Source: Ruminococcus sp. (lineage in GTDB: Bacteria; Bacillota; Clostridia; Oscillospirales; Acutalibacteraceae). From it: a DNA stretch of 57,092 bases. Positions 29,054 to 38,058 of the stretch are shown here, piece by piece. Location: positions 1-57,092 of the forward strand of contig SFCS01000012.1 in the NCBI GenBank assembly GCA_004558485.1. The letters run 5' to 3'. The position numbers and the translations under genes are program-made. Below the pieces are notes generated by a model. That model saw only the letters and a list, made by a program, of their open reading frames with translations, was not told where the DNA came from and ran no database searches. Numbering within the stretch: the first letter of the stretch is position 1; every line of letters begins with the position of its first letter.

Positions 29054-29097
29054 CGGGAGTCGCAGTCATGCTTTCAGTCGCATGACTGCGACTCCCG
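29054..29097. other. 17-bp perfect hairpin between the GH106-like and SGNH genes
   Basis: Arms 29054-29070 and 29081-29097 (cgggagtcgcagtcatg and its complement) enclose a 10-nt loop in the 172-bp gap 28956-29127. No T run follows on either strand, so it is not a canonical terminator. It may slow or stabilise the transcript after the secreted-protein gene. Nothing else is seen in the gap. Confidence 0.7.
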
Positions 29098-29127
29098 TTC
29101 AAGCGTGTGTACGCACTTCAGTGATGG

Positions 29128-32100
29128 TTACGACAGGGTCAAAGCACTTTCATAGGTGCTGCTCACCATGTCGGCATACAGGATCGTTCCATTCTCCGTG
29201 ACAACATAGGCACGGGCGACAAGCCTCATAGACAAACCGCCCTCGACCTTGTCAACATTCGTAACACAGATGCTCATATCCACATAGTCCTCGCAGAAAT
29301 CAAAATAGATCCGGCGGTCACGAACACTCAGCTTCCGGACATAGCTGTTCTCCGCAGCCAGTTCCTCGGTCAGCAATACACCTTCGCCGACCGTCGACTC
29401 TGCGGCAATCAGCATACCGTAGTCCTTCACGGCAACCTTCGCTCCATCCAGCAGGATATACTCGACGCCGTTCTCCTCTGTACGGTTCAAGCGGGACACA
29501 AAGCGCACGCCGTATTTCTCTTCGTTTACCGAAAAACCGACATTGCCGAGGTTCGGCTCTGCCGTTGTAGGCTTCACAAATTTCATCTCGAAGATGACAG
29601 AGGCGGGAGCAGTCACCGTGTACTGCGATGCGTTGCCGCCGTTTCGGAAGCCGACGCGCGTCGGGACATAACGGTTGCCGTCGGCATCAACGGCGATGAG
29701 CGAGCCTGCTTTCAGCTCGAAGCCCGCATGCGGCGTCACCGTGACGGTGGTGATGATGTTTTTGCCGGAGACCGTCTCTGCGGTTTGTGCGGCGCCGTTA
29801 TCATAGGTGGGAACAAGCTTGGCAATCACCGTATCCTTCAGCGTGATCTCATCTGTTCCGGCTGCATCGCGGAACAGCCTGCCGCAAACAGAGCAGGTAT
29901 AATATTCGATATTTCCTTCTGCAAAATAGGTGGCGTCCTTCTTCTCGGTCTTGACCGGCGTATGTCCCGCCGCGATCACCGGCAGACAATTGTCGGTGAT
30001 AAATTGCGAGAGGATATCTGCCGCCCTATCATTGCCGGCTTGAGACGGGTGCTCACCCCAGCCGCCGTTATCCTTTGCCGCAGACAGATCACAGAACCAA
30101 ACATTCCGTCCGTTTGCCTGCGACTCGACCGCCTCTTTGATCACATCCAAGCCCTTAGTGGCCATCATACCGTATGCCCACACAACGCAGGTGTGCTCGT
30201 CATTCTGCGCGATTACGGCATCCAGCAGTTGTCCGATCGCCGTTTTCAGCGCAGCGGTGTCGCAGCTTGCCGGCAAACCGATGTCGTTGGTGCCCAGATT
30301 GATGACCACGATCTGCTTGCCGTTGCTGTTCAGCGGAAGGGTCTCGTTCGCCGTAGTGTAAGACTGCTGCTGCGAGGTCAGCATGCCGGCAGTCGTGATG
30401 CCGGAATGCGCGACCATCGAGAAATCGGCGTTCAGCTTTGCTGCCGTCTTGGCTGCATAGCCGAGCATCGTATTCTGATTGCCGACATAATCATTGTTGG
30501 TGCCGAGCATGCCTTCTCCGACGGTGATGGAGTCACCGAGGAATTCGAGCTGCAGCGCCTTTTTCCCGGGCTGCGTCAGCGTGCCGGTGTATTCGATCGA
30601 CTGCAGCTCCGTCATGCCGGTATCCGAGGTGGCACGGCGCACTGTGATCGTATGCGTGCCGCGGGCAAGACCGGCAGCCAGCGTCACGGTGCTTTCCCCG
30701 GGCTGTACCTCCACAGTCCGCATGGTGCCGTCTACGGTCACTGCCAGCTTCACCATGTTATCGGTCTGCTTAACCTGCAGCACGACATCATCGGCAAGCT
30801 CGCCCTTGACCGTAAAGCCCGCAGCACCCAACGTAGAAGCCAGCGCCGTGTCATTCCATCTGCCTCGACCGCTGACAGTCAGCTTATCCGTATCATAAAG
30901 AGCCTTCAGCGTGTCGTTATGTGCAGCATAGGTATCGCCCACAAGGCTGCGGATATAGTCCGCAAGCTGCTCGCCGTATGCCATGTGCGCCGCTTTGTCG
31001 GGGTGACCCTCCAAAGCCGTTGTATCGGGTGTCATCTCCAGAATATGTACCTTGCTGTCGCTCTTATCGTTCATATATTGCACAGCCGCTTTATAGGATG
31101 CCTCATAATCCTTACGCATCATGCCGTAGACCCAAATGATCTCAGCATCCGGGTTCTTTTTCCGCATATCATCAAGCAATGCCTTGGCATCGGCAAGCGC
31201 TGTTTCGGGCGTTTTGTCGGGGATCCACTCGTCATTTGTTCCGAGGTTGATGACGATAACGTCGTTTTTGTCCTTTGTCCAATCCCAGTTCGGAGCACCT
31301 TCACGACGGTTGAGTTTGTTTACAAATCCGTGTACCTCACTGATTGGAGCGGCCTCATTTGCCACAACGCTCAGCTCGGCATCCAGATCACGGGCCGCCA
31401 CCGCCGCATAGGAATAGTAGCCGTCGCTGGTTTCGATCTTATTCGCCGGAGCGGTCGAATCGCCGTCCTTGCCGTACAAACCGTAACCGGTAGTGATAGA
31501 ATCGCCGATCGCCAAAATGCGCAGCTTACTGTTTTCCGTCTTCGGCACCTCCAGAGCGCCGGTAAACTCGACATGGCTGACCGAAAGCGTACCGAAAGCC
31601 GCCGAATTAGCCGTCAGCACACGCACAGTGTGCTTGCCCTCGGCAAGTCCGCTCACTAATTTCACCGTGTTCGTCCCGTTCGGAATCTTCACCCGGGTCG
31701 CCTCGCCGCCGTCTACGATTACATCCACATAGCAGCCGTCGATACCCTCCATCCCGGGATTGTCCGTGCGCTTGGCAATCATGCTCACATCCCCGGAAAG
31801 CGTACCGGTGATCTCAAAGCCGGAGTTTGTCCAGTCCATCTGGAAGTCGTCGCCCACAAAGCCGGCGCGGCCGACAGTCTTGAGCAGCCCCTGACCAGCG
31901 AGATCGCTCAGAGCCTCGCCCCCGATTTTGAAATTCCAGGGCAGGCGATCGCCGTTTTCATCCAGTTGCGCCGCCTTAAAGTCGGTGATGTACCCCCACC
32001 CGCCAAGAACGGTGTAATACATATAGCCCTCACCCGTTGTATTCACGGTCATCGGAGAAGAGGTGTTATCATAATATACGTTGTTCACATCGGATACTTT

Positions 32101-33852
32101 GAGGTAGAGCTTATTGCCCACAAGCTTTGCCCAAACATCAACAAAGCCGCCGTTGATCATAGCATTGCCGTTCCACGGAGTATAAGTGATGAGATCTCCG
32201 TTATAAGGCATCGCCATACTGTCATAAACAGCGAAGCCTTTGCCATTGAGCAGCACCGTAAGTTTATCCGCATATCCGGTATAACTGCCGCCCCCATCAT
32301 CGGCCATCATCCGACCCGCTTCCTTGGAGCGGAATGTGATAGCGGATGTGCGCTGAGGGTTATCGGAAACGAGGAGCGTGTTGAAGAACAGCTCGGCGTT
32401 CTCGGCCTGCGCATCCTTGCCGTCAGCAGTCAGCGGGGCAAAGGTGGTCATTTCCTTCAGCATATACCCGGGACCGATGTTGTTGTCCTGAATAGCCAAT
32501 ATACGGTTACCGTGATCCATATTCACAAACTGACCGGCAGTACCATCGCCAAGGTTAATTTCTGCATTGTTCCTGTCAACAAAGCCGACTTTCCGGAAAG
32601 CTCGGCCGGCAGTGCCGTACTGCTCATAATACAGCCCCATCAGGCTGTTCATTGCCGCTGTTTCTTTGGTAAAGCCATTGCCGAACCAAGTGGTTTCGCC
32701 GCGACGATTGTTCCAGAAATTCATCCAGTATGTGTCCGTATCGGTGCGAAAATAGTAGTTGTTCCAAACCTGTTCCGGAGCGTTAGCGGGGCCGGTACAG
32801 ACATAGTACAGATACCGGAAGGTGGCTGTTGTCTGCGGATCAAAGCCAAAGCCGTAGCCGTTGCCATTATCGTTGATGTCCACGATTTTGCCGTTTTCGT
32901 CCTCGCGGGCAATCTGCACATCGGCGATATAGGCTCCGGCGTTGGAACCGCCGAAGCCCAAAAGGCCGCGTCCGGCACGGATGTCGTTCCTTTCACAGCT
33001 GCCAGCAAGAGTGCTGCCGTCATAAACGGCCAGTTTAAGCACGGTGCCGCGCACAGAGAGCACGAGCTTATACTCCTTGTCTTTGACCAGCGCCGCCTTG
33101 CTGCCGTCCGCATCCTTCAGTGCGTCATTATAGCCGGGCGTTTCCGTCCAACCCAACGTGCCCGCATATAGGTCGCCGCTTGCGCTAATGGCAACGGTGG
33201 TTTGATTGGGGTCGGTAGCCTGGCCGGCGCTCATCGCGCGGAAAACAAGCACAAGCGCGTCACTGCCCTCGGCCACGTTATCGCTGAGAGGCTTGAACTT
33301 AAAGGCCATCTGCGCCGTAAAGTTTTCAAACGATGCAAACTCAGAGGGGGTATTCCCCTTCACATATAGCAAGTTTGTTTCGCGGAAGAGAAAAGCATCG
33401 TTGCCGGAATAAGCGTCACAGGTCAGCCACTTGCCGTCTACACGCCACATCGGGACCGGCTTATCGGCGTTGGTCTTGTCGGAGTGCTTATCCCAGCCGT
33501 CCAAGTTCCACGCCGGAAACGCCGCCGTATCCGGATACCGTGGCTTTGCCTGATACTGATCATCTACCAGATAGTCGTTGACCTTGCCCCGCTCAAAATA
33601 CGAGGTGTAGCCGTCCCTCGCATTACGCTGGGCATTGTAGACATAGAATTTGCTGTTGATCGTGTTGACAGCCTCGCTGTCGGCGGTGTCGATCACGCCG
33701 TCTCGGATCGAGCTGAAATCTGCCGTGAAGAGCCTTGCTTCGCTCTCTGCCCTTGCTTTCAGCGTGGGAATGCCTATCGCAGACAGCATGCCGACGGAAA
33801 GCGCTGCCACCGCAAGCCAAGATCCGATTTTTCTAAAGAGGTTCTTTGCCAT
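29128..33852 (-). CDS. Secreted 1574-residue protein with two CE2-like SGNH esterase domains
   Basis: A signal peptide (about 1-36, SWLAVAALSVGMLSAIGIPT) leads into an N-terminal half of beta-sandwich, concanavalin-like domains (about 37-640) similar to those of the 1154-residue protein at 50068-53532. Two units of the CE2 type follow, each a small jelly roll (WTNSGFEITGTLSGDV; RWNDTALASTLG) plus an SGNH domain. The first has LAIGDSITTGYG (Ser about 786), NLGTNDEW and a terminal GHPDKAAH. The second has FLGDSITVGEG (Ser about 1107), NLGTNDIG and EHPSQAG. A Cys-containing segment (YYTCSVCGRLF) and a Clostridia-type C-terminal domain (YGVRFVSRLNRTEENGVEYI) end the protein. The probable job is extracellular deacetylation of the glycan. 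No wall-sorting motif is seen. Confidence 0.88.
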   Translation of the reverse strand: MAKNLFRKIGSWLAVAALSVGMLSAIGIPTLKARAESEARLFTADFSSIRDGVIDTADSEAVNTINSKFYVYNAQRNARDGYTSYFERGKVNDYLVDDQYQAKPRYPDTAAFPAWNLDGWDKHSDKTNADKPVPMWRVDGKWLTCDAYSGNDAFLFRETNLLYVKGNTPSEFASFENFTAQMAFKFKPLSDNVAEGSDALVLVFRAMSAGQATDPNQTTVAISASGDLYAGTLGWTETPGYNDALKDADGSKAALVKDKEYKLVLSVRGTVLKLAVYDGSTLAGSCERNDIRAGRGLLGFGGSNAGAYIADVQIAREDENGKIVDINDNGNGYGFGFDPQTTATFRYLYYVCTGPANAPEQVWNNYYFRTDTDTYWMNFWNNRRGETTWFGNGFTKETAAMNSLMGLYYEQYGTAGRAFRKVGFVDRNNAEINLGDGTAGQFVNMDHGNRILAIQDNNIGPGYMLKEMTTFAPLTADGKDAQAENAELFFNTLLVSDNPQRTSAITFRSKEAGRMMADDGGGSYTGYADKLTVLLNGKGFAVYDSMAMPYNGDLITYTPWNGNAMINGGFVDVWAKLVGNKLYLKVSDVNNVYYDNTSSPMTVNTTGEGYMYYTVLGGWGYITDFKAAQLDENGDRLPWNFKIGGEALSDLAGQGLLKTVGRAGFVGDDFQMDWTNSGFEITGTLSGDVSMIAKRTDNPGMEGIDGCYVDVIVDGGEATRVKIPNGTNTVKLVSGLAEGKHTVRVLTANSAAFGTLSVSHVEFTGALEVPKTENSKLRILAIGDSITTGYGLYGKDGDSTAPANKIETSDGYYSYAAVAARDLDAELSVVANEAAPISEVHGFVNKLNRREGAPNWDWTKDKNDVIVINLGTNDEWIPDKTPETALADAKALLDDMRKKNPDAEIIWVYGMMRKDYEASYKAAVQYMNDKSDSKVHILEMTPDTTALEGHPDKAAHMAYGEQLADYIRSLVGDTYAAHNDTLKALYDTDKLTVSGRGRWNDTALASTLGAAGFTVKGELADDVVLQVKQTDNMVKLAVTVDGTMRTVEVQPGESTVTLAAGLARGTHTITVRRATSDTGMTELQSIEYTGTLTQPGKKALQLEFLGDSITVGEGMLGTNNDYVGNQNTMLGYAAKTAAKLNADFSMVAHSGITTAGMLTSQQQSYTTANETLPLNSNGKQIVVINLGTNDIGLPASCDTAALKTAIGQLLDAVIAQNDEHTCVVWAYGMMATKGLDVIKEAVESQANGRNVWFCDLSAAKDNGGWGEHPSQAGNDRAADILSQFITDNCLPVIAAGHTPVKTEKKDATYFAEGNIEYYTCSVCGRLFRDAAGTDEITLKDTVIAKLVPTYDNGAAQTAETVSGKNIITTVTVTPHAGFELKAGSLIAVDADGNRYVPTRVGFRNGGNASQYTVTAPASVIFEMKFVKPTTAEPNLGNVGFSVNEEKYGVRFVSRLNRTEENGVEYILLDGAKVAVKDYGMLIAAESTVGEGVLLTEELAAENSYVRKLSVRDRRIYFDFCEDYVDMSICVTNVDKVEGGLSMRLVARAYVVTENGTILYADMVSSTYESALTLS

Positions 33853-33955
33853 ATCGAATATCTCCTTTCAGATTTTGGTCTATGCCGGAAATGCGCAAAA
33901 CGAGTTTTTTGACCGCCTCCTTTTCCCGAAAGCTGCCTCCTGTCACCGGAGCGGC

Positions 33956-34900
33956 TCATTCCCCCGTGATGCCGGAACGCTCCACGCTTTCGACAAATTG
34001 CTTTTGCAAGAACAAATACAGAATCAACATCGGCAGCACGGAAAGACATGTGCCCGCCAATATGATAGACTGATTGACATTTCCCACCGTGCCGCTGCCG
34101 CCGGAGGTTGACGCGGTATTCGCGTACAGCTCGGCAAATTTCGTTGAAAACTCCATCAGACGGATCGGCAGCGTTTTGATATTCGGCGCGAACAGATTGA
34201 GCGCATCCGTTTCGTTCCAATACCACACAAGGCTGAACAGCATACACAGAACGATTGCGCCCTTTGCCGCGGGCATCGCGATCGTGTACCAAATGCGGAT
34301 TTTTCCGGCGCCGTCCAGCTCCGCCGCCTCATCAAACGAGATGGGGTAGCTTTTGAAGAAGGTGTAGAAGATCAGAATGAAGATCGCGCTGCGGATGCCC
34401 TGCCCCATACCCGCCGGAATGAAGAACGGGAAAACGGTGTTGAGCATATGATAGGAATCGAACATCATATACTGCGGGATGCGCATGACCACAGTCGGCA
34501 CCATAAAGGTGAACACCACCAACACCAGCCACATCCTTTTGAGCGGAAAGCGGAACCGCGCAAAGCCATAGCCGATGATCGAGGTAGACAGCGTCTGCAG
34601 CAGCGCCGGCACAACGCTCATCAAAACGGATGTCCCGAGGCTGCGCAAAAGATCCAGCGTGTGGTATGCCTGCACATAGTTGCCGAAATACAGCTTTGTC
34701 GGCACGCGCGTCACAGCGGGATCCACCAGATCCTCCGGCGAGAAAAAGCTGTTCACAATCATATACAGCATCGGATAGAGACAGATAAACGCAAGAGCGA
34801 TCAGAAGGAAATAGATCACAAAGGTTCTCAGAAACCCGTTTTTCTCGTTTGTTCCGCGAAAGAAGCGTTTGGCTTTGTCGGCATTCAGAATGTTTTTCAT
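33956..34900 (-). CDS. Carbohydrate ABC transporter permease (MalG type), second pair
   Basis: The 314-residue inner-membrane protein has six predicted helices and the EAA loop SFDEAAELDGAGKIRIWYTIAMP that contacts the ATPase. It ends close to the family form (QKQFVESVERSGITGE, compare MalG ...QRWFVAGLTAGAVKG). It pairs with the MalF-type permease that overlaps its start by 4 bp. Imported substrate is inferred to be an oligosaccharide. No ATPase is encoded nearby, so a shared MsmK/UgpC-type ATPase elsewhere is expected. Confidence 0.94.
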   Translation of the reverse strand: MKNILNADKAKRFFRGTNEKNGFLRTFVIYFLLIALAFICLYPMLYMIVNSFFSPEDLVDPAVTRVPTKLYFGNYVQAYHTLDLLRSLGTSVLMSVVPALLQTLSTSIIGYGFARFRFPLKRMWLVLVVFTFMVPTVVMRIPQYMMFDSYHMLNTVFPFFIPAGMGQGIRSAIFILIFYTFFKSYPISFDEAAELDGAGKIRIWYTIAMPAAKGAIVLCMLFSLVWYWNETDALNLFAPNIKTLPIRLMEFSTKFAELYANTASTSGGSGTVGNVNQSIILAGTCLSVLPMLILYLFLQKQFVESVERSGITGE

Positions 34901-35778
34901 GACTTGGCCTTACCCTTCCTTCCGAAAAACTTGAAAATGAGCAGCACCAACACCAGCACCAAAGCGATCACGACGAAATACATCCAGGACATTGCCGCCG
35001 CATAGCTGTACATATAGTTGGCGTCAAAGATCTGGCTGTTGATGAGGGCGTTCATGTTGCCGCCCTCGTTGTAGTTGGCGGTGTCGATCACCGTGTAGAC
35101 GGCACAAATGAGGATCATCGGGGAAATGTGCGGCAGCGTGATCTGCCAGAACTTTTCCCACGCGCCTGCGCCGTCGATGGATGCCGCCTCATACACCTCT
35201 TTGCCGATGCTTTGCAGTCCCGCAAGGAATATGAGGATCTGCACACCGCACATCCAAAGGAGCTGCACGAAATTGTCCAGCACATATTTTACCGGCGACG
35301 ACAACGCCGACGGCAAATAGTCCAAAAGATCATATATGATCCAGGAGTCGACGGAGAAATCCAGCGGCTGCTGCGTCAGAAGCGAGCTGACGACCGGTCC
35401 GCTCATGATGATGACCGGTACAAAGAAGATAGCGCGAAACAGCGCTCTGCCGCGGAATTTGCCGTTGAGCAGTAAGGCGATGATCAGCGAAAGCACCAGG
35501 ATCACCGGCGTCATACCGCACACCATTTTGAGCTGCACCGCCAGACAGTTCCGAAAGTGCGGCAGCTCGTTGAGGGCATAGTCATAGAAAAACAGCTGCT
35601 TGAAGGTATATTCAATACCCTCCGGTCGAATCTTGATGGCATTCACGCTGAGAATCATCGAATAGATGACCGGATACAGCACGAACAGGAAAAAGCTGAC
35701 GATCCAAATGCCGATGAAGCCATAGCCCTGCAGCGCTTCTCTGCCCCTCGGTGTCAAGCCGTGTTTTGCTTTTTTCAT
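34897..35778 (-). CDS. Carbohydrate ABC transporter permease (MalF type), second pair
   Basis: The 293-residue permease has six helices and the EAA loop EVYEAASIDGAGAWEKFWQITLPHISP. The first helix region (GYGFIGIWIVSFFLFVLYPV) fits the MalF/LacF class. It overlaps the downstream MalG-type gene by ATGA and follows the DUF5696 gene by three bases, so the three are tightly coupled. No separate solute-binding protein lies beside this pair; it may share one of the two binding proteins upstream. Confidence 0.94.
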   Translation of the reverse strand: MKKAKHGLTPRGREALQGYGFIGIWIVSFFLFVLYPVIYSMILSVNAIKIRPEGIEYTFKQLFFYDYALNELPHFRNCLAVQLKMVCGMTPVILVLSLIIALLLNGKFRGRALFRAIFFVPVIIMSGPVVSSLLTQQPLDFSVDSWIIYDLLDYLPSALSSPVKYVLDNFVQLLWMCGVQILIFLAGLQSIGKEVYEAASIDGAGAWEKFWQITLPHISPMILICAVYTVIDTANYNEGGNMNALINSQIFDANYMYSYAAAMSWMYFVVIALVLVLVLLIFKFFGRKGKAKS

Positions 35779-35781
35779 TCC

Positions 35782-38058
35782 TTACCCTCTTTTCACCACA
35801 AGATCCAGACCTTCAACCGTCACGCCGTCCACAGTGGCGGTATCGGCATTATAGTTGATATAGATGGAAACGCCGTTATCATAGCGCACCCGCACCACCC
35901 CGGGCGCCAGCACCCGATGCTCCTGCATCGCCGCGCCCTCGACGGCACCAAGTGCCGCGTTCACCTCTTTGTAGGTCGAGTCGATCGTATCCGCCCAATC
36001 GTCGAAGCAAAGAGAGAAGCTGTCGACAAGCGGCGTGTTGAGCAGCTTGCTGTTTTCCGCGCCCATGACCAAAAACGAGGGATAGGCGCCGTATTCGATC
36101 GTGCGCAGAATGCAGGTCTGCCGATAGAAGCCGTCGTTGGCATAGGGCGCATAATACGGGATATAGCCCTTGAGCACCATCTGCAAGAACGGCACGGAGT
36201 CCGTTTCCATCGTGAACTGGCTGTTCATCATAGGCACGGCGGTGATCTCATCGACATGCTGCCACAGGTATACATTCGGTGTCGCAACCTGCACCTTGCG
36301 GTTCTCACCGACATCGGTCAGCGTCTTTCGGAACAGTGACAGGCTGTCCGTGCGGCTGATCTGCTGCTTTTGCGAATAGTCACTCGGCAGCTCCTTACCG
36401 ATGCTTCCAAGGCTCAGATCATATTTTTTCAAGGTTCCCGCCATATCCGCCAGCGTACTCGCGGCGATGCGCGGGCTGACAACATAGGTCTCCTGGAACA
36501 TTGCCGAGGTGTTTTGACGATAATAGTTGGAAAGCTCCTTTGATGCCGTGGTATCCACAAGATAGCTGATCTTGCCCTGTGACTTGTTGATGTGGATCGG
36601 GTCAAGCGCCAGCGAAAAATGTCCGCCCTGTCCGGCCACATAGTCGGCAAGCTTTTGCAGCTCGGCGGTGCTGCCCACCGAACGCTGCATGGCGACGGAG
36701 CCGTAGCGGTTGCCGTTTAAGCCGCCCTTCTGCCAACCGGTAAGGACAAGGGAAATATCCCTGATACCGCTTGCATTCAGCTTCCCGTAGATCTTCTCCG
36801 CCTCGTCAAGCGTCGTCAGCGTGCGCGTGCCGTTGAACAGAAAGCCCGATTTGATCTCGGCGGCAACCGTCTCCACCCGCAGGGGGATGTCCTTTTCGCT
36901 GCTCTCCTGCTTTGTCAGCACCCCCTGCTGCTCCAGGATGCTGCGGTATTTGCGCGCCATACCGCTGTAGGACGCGTCCTCTCCGGACAGCAGGTAGACC
37001 GAAAGCCCCGGCGTGATGTCCGCCGCTTCTTCCTGCGGCTGATACACGCGGTTGGACTCGCTGACCGGTTTATTGTACATTTTGCGGTATTCAAAATACG
37101 CGCCGATATAGTTATAGGGAATGGTCTCGCCGGCAAGCGATGCCGAAATAGATGCATATTCCGCGTTGTCCGTCAGCACGGTCATCGCGGCATGCTGCTC
37201 CGCGCCGTGCACGACGCCGAACACCGGCACCGATGCCGTATATTCATCCGTCAAATAGTCGTTCGGGCGCTTTGCCTGCAGATCGCTGACACCGTTGATC
37301 GTGTCCACGGCGCTGTCGGGACCGTAGATGCGCACGATATACGGCGACTCATACAGGGTGTTCGCGTCAAAGCGCATGAGTGCGCCGCTGCCGTCCGGCA
37401 CGAAGAAATAGCCGTCCGTGCCGCCGTGCAGGGTGCTGCCGAAAAACGGCAGGAAATACAGGCGGGAGATGCGGTTTTCAACGTTTTCCTGCAGGCTGTC
37501 CGGCACGATATGCAGCTCGAACCGATCGTCGAACAGCTGCAGCGTGAACGACAGGCGGATGCCGATCTGATCGAAGCTGACATCAAAGTGCACCGTGTCG
37601 CCGTCCACCGTATAGGTCGTGCTCACGCCCTCCTCCGGCAGACTGTACTGGTTTTCGCTGTTGTCGGCATCATAATAGAACAGTGTGAGGATGGTGTTTG
37701 CCATCGCATTCCACATGTCGTTCAGGTCATTTTCATAGCCGCTTGGCGATTCACCCCAAACATAGCCGCTCTTTTTATCGAGCACACGCAGGCTCGTGCC
37801 CCTTTCATCCAGCCACAGAGAAAGGCTGCTGTTTTCCACGACCGCATGATAGCCGTCCGTGGACAGCCCGTTTCCCGCTTCTGCGGCAAGGGTGCTCATC
37901 ATGGCATAGCGGTTGGTGCCGGTCTCCGCCGTGGTCGTGTCCGGCAGGGTATAGGTCGTTTTGCCGCCGTTTTGGGCGAAAGCCACCGTGCCGAGCAGCA
38001 AAGCAGCCGTCAGCACCATGGCTACGGACGCCAACACAACTTGTTTAGTACTGCGCAC
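35782..38058 (-). CDS. DUF5696-type secreted protein, possible uncharacterised glycosidase
   Basis: The 758-residue protein has a signal peptide or anchor (VVLASVAMVLTAALLLGTVAF). An N-terminal beta-rich domain follows (about 60-330: SLSLWLDERGTSLRVLDKKS, GTDGYFFVPDGSGALMRFD), like a galactose-mutarotase sandwich. A barrel-like middle has alternating strands and helices (about 395-650: DISLVLTGWQKGGLNGNRYG, HFSLALDPIHINKSQG). A C-terminal beta domain ends with VVRVRYDNGVSIYINYN. This order is the usual one for retaining clan-type glycosidases and resembles GH101-like folds; that is my inference. It overlaps the NHL/Yip1 gene by 14 bp. Such proteins recur beside sugar ABC permeases in Clostridia. 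No proven function. Confidence 0.75.
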   Translation of the reverse strand: MRSTKQVVLASVAMVLTAALLLGTVAFAQNGGKTTYTLPDTTTAETGTNRYAMMSTLAAEAGNGLSTDGYHAVVENSSLSLWLDERGTSLRVLDKKSGYVWGESPSGYENDLNDMWNAMANTILTLFYYDADNSENQYSLPEEGVSTTYTVDGDTVHFDVSFDQIGIRLSFTLQLFDDRFELHIVPDSLQENVENRISRLYFLPFFGSTLHGGTDGYFFVPDGSGALMRFDANTLYESPYIVRIYGPDSAVDTINGVSDLQAKRPNDYLTDEYTASVPVFGVVHGAEQHAAMTVLTDNAEYASISASLAGETIPYNYIGAYFEYRKMYNKPVSESNRVYQPQEEAADITPGLSVYLLSGEDASYSGMARKYRSILEQQGVLTKQESSEKDIPLRVETVAAEIKSGFLFNGTRTLTTLDEAEKIYGKLNASGIRDISLVLTGWQKGGLNGNRYGSVAMQRSVGSTAELQKLADYVAGQGGHFSLALDPIHINKSQGKISYLVDTTASKELSNYYRQNTSAMFQETYVVSPRIAASTLADMAGTLKKYDLSLGSIGKELPSDYSQKQQISRTDSLSLFRKTLTDVGENRKVQVATPNVYLWQHVDEITAVPMMNSQFTMETDSVPFLQMVLKGYIPYYAPYANDGFYRQTCILRTIEYGAYPSFLVMGAENSKLLNTPLVDSFSLCFDDWADTIDSTYKEVNAALGAVEGAAMQEHRVLAPGVVRVRYDNGVSIYINYNADTATVDGVTVEGLDLVVKRG

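Noticed and set aside
29054..29097. Rho-independent terminator splitting the operon before the GH106-like gene.
   Set aside because: The stem is strong, but neither strand has a T run after it, so I list it only as a hairpin.
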